From the NCBI GenBank assembly GCA_036351435.1, contig JAZBPA010000065.1, positions 1 through 64,000 of the forward strand: a stretch of DNA of 64,000 bases, in the 5' to 3' direction. The notes under the pieces are model-generated. The model did not search any database. It was given only the letters and a program-made list of their open reading frames with translations, and was not told the origin of the DNA. Shown one piece after another: positions 25,767 to 33,453 of the stretch. The stretch is from JAAUQA01 sp036351435 (GTDB lineage: Bacteria > Pseudomonadota > Gammaproteobacteria > Competibacterales > Competibacteraceae). The position numbers were made by a program, and so were the translations under genes. Position 1 is the stretch's first letter. The number at the start of each line of letters is the position of its first letter.

Positions 25767-26410
25767 CCTGGTGCCGCGCCCATCCAGGCCTGCCGTTCCC
25801 AGGTAGTGTCGATGTCAGTCTCAACCGTCGGGAGCAACCCACATTTCTTGGCGAAATAGCGGTGGAATGCCAGACAGGACGTTAATTCCGGATGAAAAAC
25901 AGTAACTAATGTCTGTTCGTCTTCCGCAGCAGCGACATAGTCATTAATTCTGATCAGTTCACTGACACCGACACCAACGCGGGTAATCTTGGGCGCACGA
26001 ATGAAGGTCAACGGCACGGGGTCCGGCGAGACCCGCGGCACGTTAGCATGACATTGAAAACTGTCTAATTGGCTACCGAACGCATTACGCTGCACGGCAA
26101 TATCAATAAGTCCGAGATAAGCTGTGTCCCCACTATTTTCCTGCGCCAGCAAAATAGCACCAGCGCAGGTACCCCACAACTTTAATCCTCGTTGGTACTC
26201 CCGCACGATCACGTCGTGTAAACTGAAAATTTTCAATAACCGAGCCAAGCAAGTGCTCTCACCCCCCGGAATAATGAGACCAGCCAGATGATTGAAATCG
26301 TCGACCTGCTTAACTGCTTTGCCGACAACACCGATACGGCGTAAATGATCGAGGTGTTCCTGTACGCCACCTTGCAGATCTAGAACCCCGATGGCAGTCG
26401 GCTGCGTCAT
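25763..26410 (-). CDS. pdxT: Pyridoxal 5'-phosphate synthase glutaminase subunit PdxT
   Basis: The start is taken at ATG 26410, giving 215 residues and MTQPTAIGVLDLQGGVQEH, the normal PdxT N-terminus. Longer frames run into pdxS. The class I glutaminase features are IIPGGESTCL, the nucleophile Cys in LWGTCAGAILLA, and the His-Glu pair in VFHPEL. The protein is slightly longer than B. subtilis PdxT (196). It releases ammonia from glutamine and feeds it to PdxS. It lies seven bases downstream of pdxS, so one operon is clear. The family is standard in Bacillus and plants but uncommon in Gammaproteobacteria, most of which use PdxA and PdxJ. Confidence 0.95.
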   Translation of the reverse strand: MTQPTAIGVLDLQGGVQEHLDHLRRIGVVGKAVKQVDDFNHLAGLIIPGGESTCLARLLKIFSLHDVIVREYQRGLKLWGTCAGAILLAQENSGDTAYLGLIDIAVQRNAFGSQLDSFQCHANVPRVSPDPVPLTFIRAPKITRVGVGVSELIRINDYVAAAEDEQTLVTVFHPELTSCLAFHRYFAKKCGLLPTVETDIDTTWERQAWMGAAPG

Positions 26411-26417
26411 GCTTTGC

Positions 26418-27299
26418 TCACCACCCGCGTTCCGCAAACAATTCGGCTTTGGGGATCTGGCCGATTTCCAGACTCTGCATCGGTTCACCTAGGTTCATTG
26501 AAGCTTCCAACAGTTTATCTTTATCATTGTAATACGCGGTTGCCATCACAATGGCACGAGCGCGTTCAGCCGGATCAGTCGATTTAAAAATACCGGAGCC
26601 GACGAAGACCCCATCGCATCCCAACTGCATCATAAGCGCCGCATCAGCAGGTGTAGCAATGCCCCCAGCAGCGAAGTTGACCACTGGCAGGCGTCCGAGC
26701 CGTTTGACTTCCAAAGCCAATTCATAGGGGACACCGTGATTTTTAGCGAAGCTGATGACTTCTTCCTGAGGCAAGCCGACTAATTGACGGATCTCGCGGT
26801 TCATGGTGCGCATATGCCGAACGGCTTCGACCACATTGCCGGTGCCGGCTTCCCCTTTGGTGCGGATCATGGCAGCGCCTTCCGCAACCCGCCGCAATGC
26901 CTCGCCCAAATTACGCGCCCCGCAGACAAACGGCACACTGAACGGAGTTTTGTCGATATGACACTCTTCATCAGCCGGGGTAAGCACTTCACTTTCGTCA
27001 ATATAATCAATCGCGAGCGCTTCTAGGATTTGCGCTTCGACAAAATGGCCGATACGGGCCTTGGCCATTACCGGGATGGTGACTGATTCTTTGATGCGCT
27101 TGACCAAGGCCGGATCCGCCATACGCGCCACACCGCCTTCCTTGCGAATATCAGCCGGTACCCGTTCCAACGCCATTACCGCTACTGCACCAGCTTCCTG
27201 GGCGATAACGGCTTGTTCTGGATTCACCACATCCATGATCACGCCGCCCTTGAGCATCTGGGCCAATTGCGCGTTGAGTTGATAGCGATTCTCTGTCAT
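26418..27299 (-). CDS. pdxS: Pyridoxal 5'-phosphate synthase lyase subunit PdxS
   Basis: A 293-residue protein of the very conserved PdxS family. Visible landmarks are [13 protein letters not shown] at the N-terminus, [29 protein letters not shown] with the ribose 5-phosphate-binding lysine, [46 protein letters not shown] and [17 protein letters not shown]. It condenses ribose 5-phosphate, glyceraldehyde 3-phosphate and ammonia into PLP, as a dodecamer with PdxT. The operon is pdxST only, and a HAD hydrolase lies upstream on the same strand 84 bases away. The AT-rich leader (27300-27383) probably holds the promoter. Confidence 0.98.
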   Translation of the reverse strand: MTENRYQLNAQLAQMLKGGVIMDVVNPEQAVIAQEAGAVAVMALERVPADIRKEGGVARMADPALVKRIKESVTIPVMAKARIGHFVEAQILEALAIDYIDESEVLTPADEECHIDKTPFSVPFVCGARNLGEALRRVAEGAAMIRTKGEAGTGNVVEAVRHMRTMNREIRQLVGLPQEEVISFAKNHGVPYELALEVKRLGRLPVVNFAAGGIATPADAALMMQLGCDGVFVGSGIFKSTDPAERARAIVMATAYYNDKDKLLEASMNLGEPMQSLEIGQIPKAELFAERGW

Positions 27300-27383
27300 T
27301 TAGCTTCTCACTTAAAAAAATACTTAATCAGCAGACTGGGATAAATTGGTCTTGGAGCGTTTAACCCATCATATTCCCATTAT

Positions 27384-28139
27384 TCAGACCATCAGGAAAG
27401 ACTCAGAATTCCATACTGTGATTCGTGGATGCTGTTGCGCCCTGAGTCTTTCCTCTTCAGTGTTGTAACCCCAACTTGCCAGGTATAACTGTACTGCTGC
27501 CAGCCGGTCTCGTTCGACGACCCGCAATAGCGTCGCTAACCGGTCTTCCACAAAATGGAAACGAGCGCCGCTAAAGTTAGGATCACGTAACCAATAGTCT
27601 AAGGTTACTTCTTTAGATTGGTTGCGTTCTAATCCGAAAATGCGTTCGCCAGGAACATTGATCCCTGCCTGAGACAACAACAACTGTGCGAATCGCTCTT
27701 GTTTAGTGGTCAGAATGAACCACTCTGTGTCAGGCGGCAGGTTCATCAGGTTGTCAAGAACATCAGGATAAAACCGTTGCCGGTCGAGCCATCCCGGTAA
27801 ATCACGTTCGATCCACTCATCCCGAGCCGTGCCAAATATTTGCGCAAGATAAGCTGCCGGATAGTGAATTTCTTCGAGTAATTGTTCGCTTAGTTTATGG
27901 AATTGCCGACTGATTACTGCGTCGGAGTGGCCTAACGCGATCAAACGCAACAGTAACACTGTTTGATAACCGGTTTCGATCAACGACCTAAGCGCTAAGA
28001 ACCGATTAAAGTAGTCTGGCGGCGGCTCTAAACCGTGCCAATCCGGCCAGATCTGTGTCCCTGCGCGCCATGCGGTGACCACGCTCTCGGATGCACTGTC
28101 ACACAGAACCCCATCAAAATCCAACGCAAAAATATGCAC
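27384..28139 (-). CDS. HAD-superfamily hydrolase of unknown substrate
   Basis: A 251-residue protein. Motif I is FALDFDGVLCDSASE at the N-terminus, motif II a Thr in WFILTTKQERFA, motif III a Lys near RNQSKEVTLDYWL, and motif IV the acidic FHFVEDRLATLL. A large helical cap occupies about residues 25-125. The arrangement resembles phosphoglycolate-phosphatase-like or uncharacterised cyanobacterial and proteobacterial HADs. It is upstream of pdxST on the same strand, and a role in PLP metabolism (for example a phosphatase) would be speculation. The region between it and glgC is divergent. Confidence 0.75.
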   Translation of the reverse strand: MHIFALDFDGVLCDSASESVVTAWRAGTQIWPDWHGLEPPPDYFNRFLALRSLIETGYQTVLLLRLIALGHSDAVISRQFHKLSEQLLEEIHYPAAYLAQIFGTARDEWIERDLPGWLDRQRFYPDVLDNLMNLPPDTEWFILTTKQERFAQLLLSQAGINVPGERIFGLERNQSKEVTLDYWLRDPNFSGARFHFVEDRLATLLRVVERDRLAAVQLYLASWGYNTEEERLRAQQHPRITVWNSESFLMV

Positions 28140-28222
28140 TTATTTCACCTGCTTGCGGTATAAAAACCCAAGTTTTGGTGCAATGCGATAACTAGCATTC
28201 GAAGTGCACCCGTCAATCGGAG

Positions 28223-28228
28223 TATAAT
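28223..28228 (+). promoter_or_regulatory. Possible -10 element upstream of glgC
   Basis: A perfect TATAAT lies at 28223-28228, about 165 bases before the glgC start, with only a weak -35 match (ttcgaa, 28198-28203, 19-base spacing). The remaining leader to 28391 is AT-rich, contains a short ATCGCAGCGAT palindrome and shows no recognised riboswitch. The assignment is tentative. Confidence 0.3.
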
Positions 28229-28391
28229 GCTAAGCGAATCATCGCAGCGATGCGTTACTAAGACATAATAAATAAATTGACAACCCTTTTATATCAGTTT
28301 TCAGCAGCTCGCTTTGACTGTACTTAACTGTATCAATCAAGCAGTTATTGAAGAGGGTGCGTGCTTTACAACTTCCTAGAGAGGTTTTCCT

Positions 28392-29660
28392 ATGAATCCG
28401 AACACACCTCGTTTTGTCAGCCGATTAACGCGAGAGACTCTGGCGTTGATTTTAGCGGGTGGACGGGGCAGTCGACTCAAACACCTGACCCAGTGGCGAG
28501 CAAAGCCTGCCACTCCGTTTGGGGGTAAATTTCGCATTATCGACTTTCCGTTATCTAATTGCATGAACTCGGATATTCGACGGATGGCGGTATTGACGCA
28601 GTACAAGGCACATTCCTTGATCTTGCATACGCAAAAAGGCTGGGGGTTTTTGCGTGGCGAGTTCGGAGAATTCGTCGAACTGTGGCCTGCCCAGCAACGC
28701 CTAGCTTCTTCGTGGTATCAAGGGACGGCTGATGCGGTTTATCAAAACCTGGATATTATGCGCAGCCACGCGCCAGAATATGTATTGATTCTGGCGGGTG
28801 ATCATATCTATAAGATGGATTATGGTCCTATGATCGCCACCCACGTTGAGCAACAAGCTGATGTCACTGTGGGTTGTATTGAAGTGCCTCGGGCGCGGGC
28901 AGCCGGCGAATTTGGCATTATTACTGTGGACGATGAAGACCGGGTACTGCGCTTCACGGAAAAACCTGCCGATCCGGAACCGCTGCCGGGTAAAGAGGAC
29001 ACTACGCTGGCCTCAATGGGAATCTATGTCTTCAACGCAAAATTCCTGTATGAGCAACTCATTAAGGATGCCGACACATCAACCTCGAATCACGACTTTG
29101 GCAAAGACATTATCCCAGCGGCAATTGACCGTTACCGGGTATACGCTCACGCCTTCCGGGATGTGCAAACCGGCAAACAAAACTATTGGCGTGATGTGGG
29201 TACGGTAGATGCGTTCTGGGAAGCGAATCTTGAACTAGCCGGAGTCAGCCCAGAACTGAATTTGTATGATGAGCAATGGCCGATTTGGACTTACCAGGCC
29301 CAATTACCGCCCGCCAAATTCGTGTTCGATGATGATAACCGTCGCGGCATGGCGGTCGATACTATGGTCTCCGGCGGTTGCCTGATCAGCGGAGGTTACG
29401 TAAGCCGTTCAATATTATTCTCCAATGTAAAAGTCCATTCTTATGCCCATTTAGAGGATGCCGTCGTATTACCTGATGTGGATATTGGTCGGCATTGCCG
29501 GCTCAAAAAAGTCATTATAGATGAAGGTTGTATCATCCCACCAGGCACGGTAATCGGTGAGAATCTCGCCGAAGATGCTAAGCGGTACTATGTATCAGAA
29601 GGTGGCGTGGTCTTGGTAACTCCTGAAATGCTGGGTCAGGAGTTGCATCAGGTTCGTTGA
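28392..29660 (+). CDS. glgC: Glucose-1-phosphate adenylyltransferase GlgC
   Basis: A 422-residue protein (E. coli GlgC has 431). The nucleotidyltransferase motif [16 protein letters not shown] is followed by [20 protein letters not shown], which holds the allosteric and catalytic region. [12 protein letters not shown] carries the metal-binding Asp, and [10 protein letters not shown] and [16 protein letters not shown] the sugar-phosphate contacts. The C-terminal left-handed beta helix runs from about residue 300. It makes ADP-glucose from ATP and glucose 1-phosphate, the committed step of bacterial glycogen synthesis. The glycogen synthase follows 30 bases later in the same direction, consistent with one operon. 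Confidence 0.97.
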   Translation: MNPNTPRFVSRLTRETLALILAGGRGSRLKHLTQWRAKPATPFGGKFRIIDFPLSNCMNSDIRRMAVLTQYKAHSLILHTQKGWGFLRGEFGEFVELWPAQQRLASSWYQGTADAVYQNLDIMRSHAPEYVLILAGDHIYKMDYGPMIATHVEQQADVTVGCIEVPRARAAGEFGIITVDDEDRVLRFTEKPADPEPLPGKEDTTLASMGIYVFNAKFLYEQLIKDADTSTSNHDFGKDIIPAAIDRYRVYAHAFRDVQTGKQNYWRDVGTVDAFWEANLELAGVSPELNLYDEQWPIWTYQAQLPPAKFVFDDDNRRGMAVDTMVSGGCLISGGYVSRSILFSNVKVHSYAHLEDAVVLPDVDIGRHCRLKKVIIDEGCIIPPGTVIGENLAEDAKRYYVSEGGVVLVTPEMLGQELHQVR

Positions 29661-29690
29661 GTTGTTCACCCGCCGCCGGAAATACTATCC

Positions 29691-30911
29691 ATGAAAATCC
29701 TTTTTTTGACCAATGAATACCCGCCGTACATCTACGGCGGCGCTGGAGTACATGTAGAGCACTTGGTGCCGGAGTTGGCGCAGCTGGATAATGGGGCCCA
29801 TACGGTTCAGGTGCTCTGCTTCGGCGACCAACAGATACGGCAGGATAATTTCAATGTGCAGGGCATATCGGGTATCGAATCGGAATTGCCTTACCAGGAT
29901 CGCCGTCATCAAAAATATTTTGACACGCTAGTGCGGAATATTGTGATGGCCGGTTCCGTAGCGGAAGCGGATATTGTTCATTGTCACACGTGGTACTCGC
30001 ACTTAGCCGGTTGCCTGCTCAAATCATTAGTAGGCGCTAAGCTGGTACTCACCACGCATTCTCTGGAACCTCACCGGCCCTGGAAAGTGGAACAATTAGG
30101 TAGTGCTTATCAGGGCAGCACCTGGGTGGAAAAGACGGCTTATCAGAATGCCGATGGTGTGGTTGCCGTTTCTAACGCCATGAGTACTGATGTTCAGACG
30201 TTATATGGCGTACCGCGTGAAAAAGTTCAGGTCATCCACAACGGTATTGACTTGAACCACTTTAAACCTACGCCTAACCCTGCGGTGCTGCAAACCTACG
30301 GAGTCGATCCTGACCGGTCTTACATTCTTTTTGTCGGGCGAATTACTCGGCAAAAAGGCATCATTCATTTGGTTAATGCGATTAAATACGTGCATCCGGG
30401 TATTCAAATTGTGCTATGCGCCGGTACCCCTGATACGGTAGAAATCGGTCAGGAGATGGATGCTAAAGTAAGGGAGGCGCGCGCTGCCACGCCAAATGAG
30501 GTGATTTGGATTTCGCAGAATCTGAGCAAAGCGGACTTGGTTACTTTATATACCCACGCGACGTTATTTGTCTGTCCTTCTGTCTATGAGCCGTTCGGCA
30601 TCATTAATTTAGAGGCGATGGCTTGCGAAACTCCTGTAGTGGCCGCTGCCGTGGGCGGTATTCCAGAAGTTGTAGTGCCGGTAGAAACCGGCTTGCTGGT
30701 TCGTCTTGAGTCCGCTGGTCAGGGAGATTTTGAACCTTTGAATCCCGAGCTGTTCTCTCAGGATTTAGCGACTAGCATTAATTTGCTCCTGGATTCACCG
30801 GACACGTTGCAGGCTATGGGACGCAAGGCTCGAGAACGGGTGGAACGACACTTCAGTTGGACATACATCGCACAACAAACATTGGAGTTTTATAAAACTC
30901 TGCTAAGTTGA
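29691..30911 (+). CDS. glgA: GT4-type glycogen synthase / alpha-maltose-1-phosphate synthase (GlgM-like)
   Basis: A 406-residue GT-B glycosyltransferase. The N-terminus reads FLTNEYPPYIYGGAGVHVEH, and the middle has RPWKVEQLGSAYQGSTWVEK. Both match the actinobacterial-type enzyme (Mycobacterium Rv1212c, GlgM) rather than the 477-residue E. coli GlgA, whose KTGGLADV loop is missing. The C-terminal domain carries FVGRITRQKGI and the YEPFGIINLEAMACETPVV (E-x7-E) motif of GT4. It uses ADP-glucose, either to extend glucan or to make maltose 1-phosphate for the GlgE route. It is co-transcribed with glgC. No glgB, glgE or glgP lies in the window. A weak hairpin follows the gene. Confidence 0.85.
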   Translation: MKILFLTNEYPPYIYGGAGVHVEHLVPELAQLDNGAHTVQVLCFGDQQIRQDNFNVQGISGIESELPYQDRRHQKYFDTLVRNIVMAGSVAEADIVHCHTWYSHLAGCLLKSLVGAKLVLTTHSLEPHRPWKVEQLGSAYQGSTWVEKTAYQNADGVVAVSNAMSTDVQTLYGVPREKVQVIHNGIDLNHFKPTPNPAVLQTYGVDPDRSYILFVGRITRQKGIIHLVNAIKYVHPGIQIVLCAGTPDTVEIGQEMDAKVREARAATPNEVIWISQNLSKADLVTLYTHATLFVCPSVYEPFGIINLEAMACETPVVAAAVGGIPEVVVPVETGLLVRLESAGQGDFEPLNPELFSQDLATSINLLLDSPDTLQAMGRKARERVERHFSWTYIAQQTLEFYKTLLS

Positions 30912-30936
30912 GTTACGGTTGAACCCACTCTTCGTT

Positions 30937-30955
30937 GCTAGCCTCGCTGGCTAGC
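30937..30955 (+). terminator. Weak hairpin after the glycogen synthase gene
   Basis: GCTAGCC at 30937-30943 pairs with GGCTAGC at 30949-30955 across a five-base loop, followed by a short GATTT. The arms are 7 bp and there is no long T-run, so termination is possible but weak. It lies 25 bases after the stop and just before pagL. Confidence 0.35.
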
Positions 30956-30985
30956 GATTTCCTAACGTATTACTAGGTGTTGAGA

Positions 30986-31498
30986 ATGATGCGCTTGCTG
31001 TTAATTGCAGCGTTATTTGTAGTGTTGAATCCGGTTTACGCGGAAAGAACCCAATCATTTGGATTGCACGCCGGAGTCTCTCTGAACGAGAACAAGGAGT
31101 TTTATAGCGCGGTATTTTTTACCAGCCATCCGCTTTTTGAGCCTATGCAGACAGTAATTGGGAAAGTATATCCTCGGATTAATACTGGTCTGGGGTTATT
31201 GTGGAACGATGAAAAAACAGGAGTTGTGGGTTCGTTGGGCCCAAGCGTTATATTTTTTGGGATGCAGGAAAGACTGAGGTTGGGGTTAGGGATCGATGTG
31301 GCCTTGCTGAGTCGTACTCAATTTGAAGAAACCGATTTCGGTAGCGCTTTGGAATTTATATCTTATGTCAATATTGCTTGGGGGATTGTTGAAGGATTAA
31401 CTGCAGGCTATCGCTTTCAACACATGTCTAATGCAGGTCTTAGCTCTATTAACCCCGGTCTAAACTTGCATGTATTATCACTTGAGTACTCTTACTGA
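30986..31498 (+). CDS. pagL: Lipid A 3-O-deacylase PagL family protein
   Basis: The start at ATG 30986 gives 170 residues. GTG 30977 would add three. A signal peptide (MMRLLLIAALFVVLNPVYA) is followed by an eight-strand barrel-like protein that ends in an aromatic residue. The catalytic motif YRFQHMSNAG contains the His-x-Ser pair (His146, Ser148). In Pseudomonas PagL the third residue, Glu140, lies 12 after the Ser and follows NPG-x. Here that position is Asn160 in NPGLN. PagL removes the 3-O-linked acyl chain of lipid A in the outer membrane. The replacement may weaken or change activity, or another residue such as Glu167 may serve. The gene precedes cysB on the same strand. Confidence 0.85.
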   Translation: MMRLLLIAALFVVLNPVYAERTQSFGLHAGVSLNENKEFYSAVFFTSHPLFEPMQTVIGKVYPRINTGLGLLWNDEKTGVVGSLGPSVIFFGMQERLRLGLGIDVALLSRTQFEETDFGSALEFISYVNIAWGIVEGLTAGYRFQHMSNAGLSSINPGLNLHVLSLEYSY

Positions 31499-31514
31499 TG
31501 GAGTTGGCAGCGTT

Positions 31515-32489
31515 GTGAAATTACAGCAACTTCGCTACTTAACAGCTATTGCCAAGAATAATCTAAATATCTCAGCAGCTGCTGAGGCGCTCTTTACTTC
31601 ACAACCCGGGGTCAGTAAGCAGATTCGATTACTGGAAGATGAATTAGGCGTCGAGTTGTTCAACCGCAATGGCAAACATTTGACCCATATTACGCCGGTG
31701 GGACGACGCATTATCGAAAAAGCCGAACGGATTTTAGGAGAAGTACGCAACATTCAGACCCTGGCGGCGGAGTTCCGTGATGAGCAGCGGGGCAACTTGT
31801 CTATCGCCACCACTCATACTCAAGCGCGTTACGCCCTGCCGAGCGTTATCCAAACCTTTAGAGCTCGTTATCCGGCAGTCACTTTACAATTGCACCAAGG
31901 TTCGCCTGCCCAGATTGCTGAGATGGCCTCGTCCGGCTTAGTGGATTTTGCGATCGCTACCGAAGCTTTAGAGTTGTTCGAAGATCTGATAATGCTGCCT
32001 TGTTATCTTTGGCATCGGTGTATTTTAGTGCCTCATGGTCATCCACTTACCCAGTTAACCGAGTTGAGTTTGCAGGATGTCGCAGCTTATCCATTGGTGA
32101 CTTATGTGTTTGGGTTCACCGGCCGATCTCAATTAGATGAAGCGTTTAAAGCCGCTCGATTAAAACCCACTGTTGCGTTTACGGCAACTGATGCTGATGT
32201 GCTAAAAACTTATGTCCGGCTTGGGCTGGGGGTTGGTATTATCGCTAGGATGGCACATGACCCTAAATTTGATCAGGATTTGGTTCCATTAGACGCTAGT
32301 CATTTGTTTGCTCCTAATACCACGATGATTGGATTTCGTCGCGGAACTTTTTTACGCAGCTATATGTATGATTTTATTTCGCTTTTTGCGCCTCACTTGA
32401 CCTTGCAAGTGGTACAATCTGCAGAACGAAGTGACTCAGATGATGGCATTGATAATTTGTTCGAGTCGTTAGAGTTACCGATGCGGTAA
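31515..32489 (+). CDS. cysB: LysR-type regulator CysB
   Basis: The start at GTG 31515 gives 324 residues, the same length as E. coli CysB, and the N-terminus KLQQLRYLTAIAKNNLNISA, which is diagnostic for CysB/Cbl. The frame upstream to 31470 is not needed. The winged HTH covers residues 1-60 (AAEALFTSQPGVSKQIRLLE). The C-terminal periplasmic-binding-like domain contains TTHTQARYALPSVI with the Thr residues that bind sulfate and acetylserine, and ATDADVLKTYVRLGLGVGI. It activates sulfate assimilation and cysteine synthesis when N-acetylserine is present. No sulfur genes are adjacent. Confidence 0.93.
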   Translation: MKLQQLRYLTAIAKNNLNISAAAEALFTSQPGVSKQIRLLEDELGVELFNRNGKHLTHITPVGRRIIEKAERILGEVRNIQTLAAEFRDEQRGNLSIATTHTQARYALPSVIQTFRARYPAVTLQLHQGSPAQIAEMASSGLVDFAIATEALELFEDLIMLPCYLWHRCILVPHGHPLTQLTELSLQDVAAYPLVTYVFGFTGRSQLDEAFKAARLKPTVAFTATDADVLKTYVRLGLGVGIIARMAHDPKFDQDLVPLDASHLFAPNTTMIGFRRGTFLRSYMYDFISLFAPHLTLQVVQSAERSDSDDGIDNLFESLELPMR

Positions 32490-32559
32490 TTAATCATCAG
32501 ATGTTATTGTGTAGTGGTATTTATGTAAAGATGATGATATAAGAGCGATATTGAATCAT

Positions 32560-33453
32560 ATGAATAGCAACCCGGCCACCTTACGCATCGACCTTCTGGA
32601 AAATTTTCAACACCTGCTCAGCAGCCTGAATCAATTTTGCACTGCTTTACGCAACGACAATCGCTTACCCGCCTGGGTCTCGCGCACTGAGCAGGAAATA
32701 AATGCCAGTCTTGCACCGCGCACCAAAGCCATTTCACTGTATCAGGCGTTATGGTATGAGGGTGATCAAGATGGCCGAGAAACGCTAACTTGCCCAGGTA
32801 TCATCGGTGCCAGCCCGGCTACTCTGGAAGCTGCTCGCACCTGTAACACCAAGAAAGATAAATTTAAAGCGATTGTGCTCCAACTAAAAATCCTCAGCAA
32901 AGCTGAAGCCAGCCTAATAATGGCAGATCTGCACAGCCGTAACGAGGAAGTTGCAACGGCAATGAAACGTATGGGCGCAGCCCGATTGAACCTGAAACAA
33001 GCGTATCGGCATATTCCGTTACTAGACCGTCGCCCATTAAAAATCGGCTTCACCTGGTCGAAACAAGGCCGTACTATTCAGCGTACCAATGTCAGTGAAA
33101 CCCGCCGACTGCTGGAACGCCGCAGGGAAACGCCTCAAATCAGGCAGGAACTGAACCAACTGAGCACACTGCCGGACAATGAGCAACTCGCCCGAGTCCG
33201 CGGGGTTTGCCCCCATCTACGCGCCAATATAGTATTTGCTGAGGGCGGTAAGGCGTCGAATCGCAGACGGTTAATCCAAGCGCCCTTGCCCATTCTTGTC
33301 CCATTGCAAGGCAATGAAGCATTGCCGGATTTCGTACCGATTGAGACAGAACCTCAGGATAATCCAAGGCTCCGCCGTTCCGATGTTCGCATTGAAGACG
33401 ATGTATTTCTTCCGTCTATCCGTGTTTACCGCTACCGAGAACCCTATCGATGA
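32560..33453 (+). CDS. Tus-like replication terminus (Ter) site-binding protein
   Basis: A 297-residue protein from ATG 32560 (TTG 32551 adds three). The length and the order of motifs match E. coli Tus (309 residues). The N-terminal helices read RIDLLENFQHLLSSLNQF. A CPGIIG segment and KDKFKAIVLQLK follow, and then LKQAYRHIPLLDRRPLKIGF, with TWSKQGRTIQR corresponding to the Tus LNAYRTL, LRFGWAN region. After that come LNQLSTLPDNEQLARVR, matching the interdomain strands, and a C-terminal LPSIRVYRYR like IPRLHLYVAD in Tus. Tus binds Ter DNA and blocks forks from one side. The E. coli lock residue His144 has no obvious counterpart. The stop overlaps the start of the next gene (ATGA). The call rests on remembered family sequence. 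Confidence 0.65.
   Translation: MNSNPATLRIDLLENFQHLLSSLNQFCTALRNDNRLPAWVSRTEQEINASLAPRTKAISLYQALWYEGDQDGRETLTCPGIIGASPATLEAARTCNTKKDKFKAIVLQLKILSKAEASLIMADLHSRNEEVATAMKRMGAARLNLKQAYRHIPLLDRRPLKIGFTWSKQGRTIQRTNVSETRRLLERRRETPQIRQELNQLSTLPDNEQLARVRGVCPHLRANIVFAEGGKASNRRRLIQAPLPILVPLQGNEALPDFVPIETEPQDNPRLRRSDVRIEDDVFLPSIRVYRYREPYR

Noticed and set aside
27461..27469. TGTTGTAAC, the core of the E. coli Ter site, near a Tus-like gene
   Set aside because: It lies inside the coding region of the HAD hydrolase (27384-28139), and the flanking bases do not match the rest of the Ter consensus. A nine-base match is weak evidence in 64 kb.
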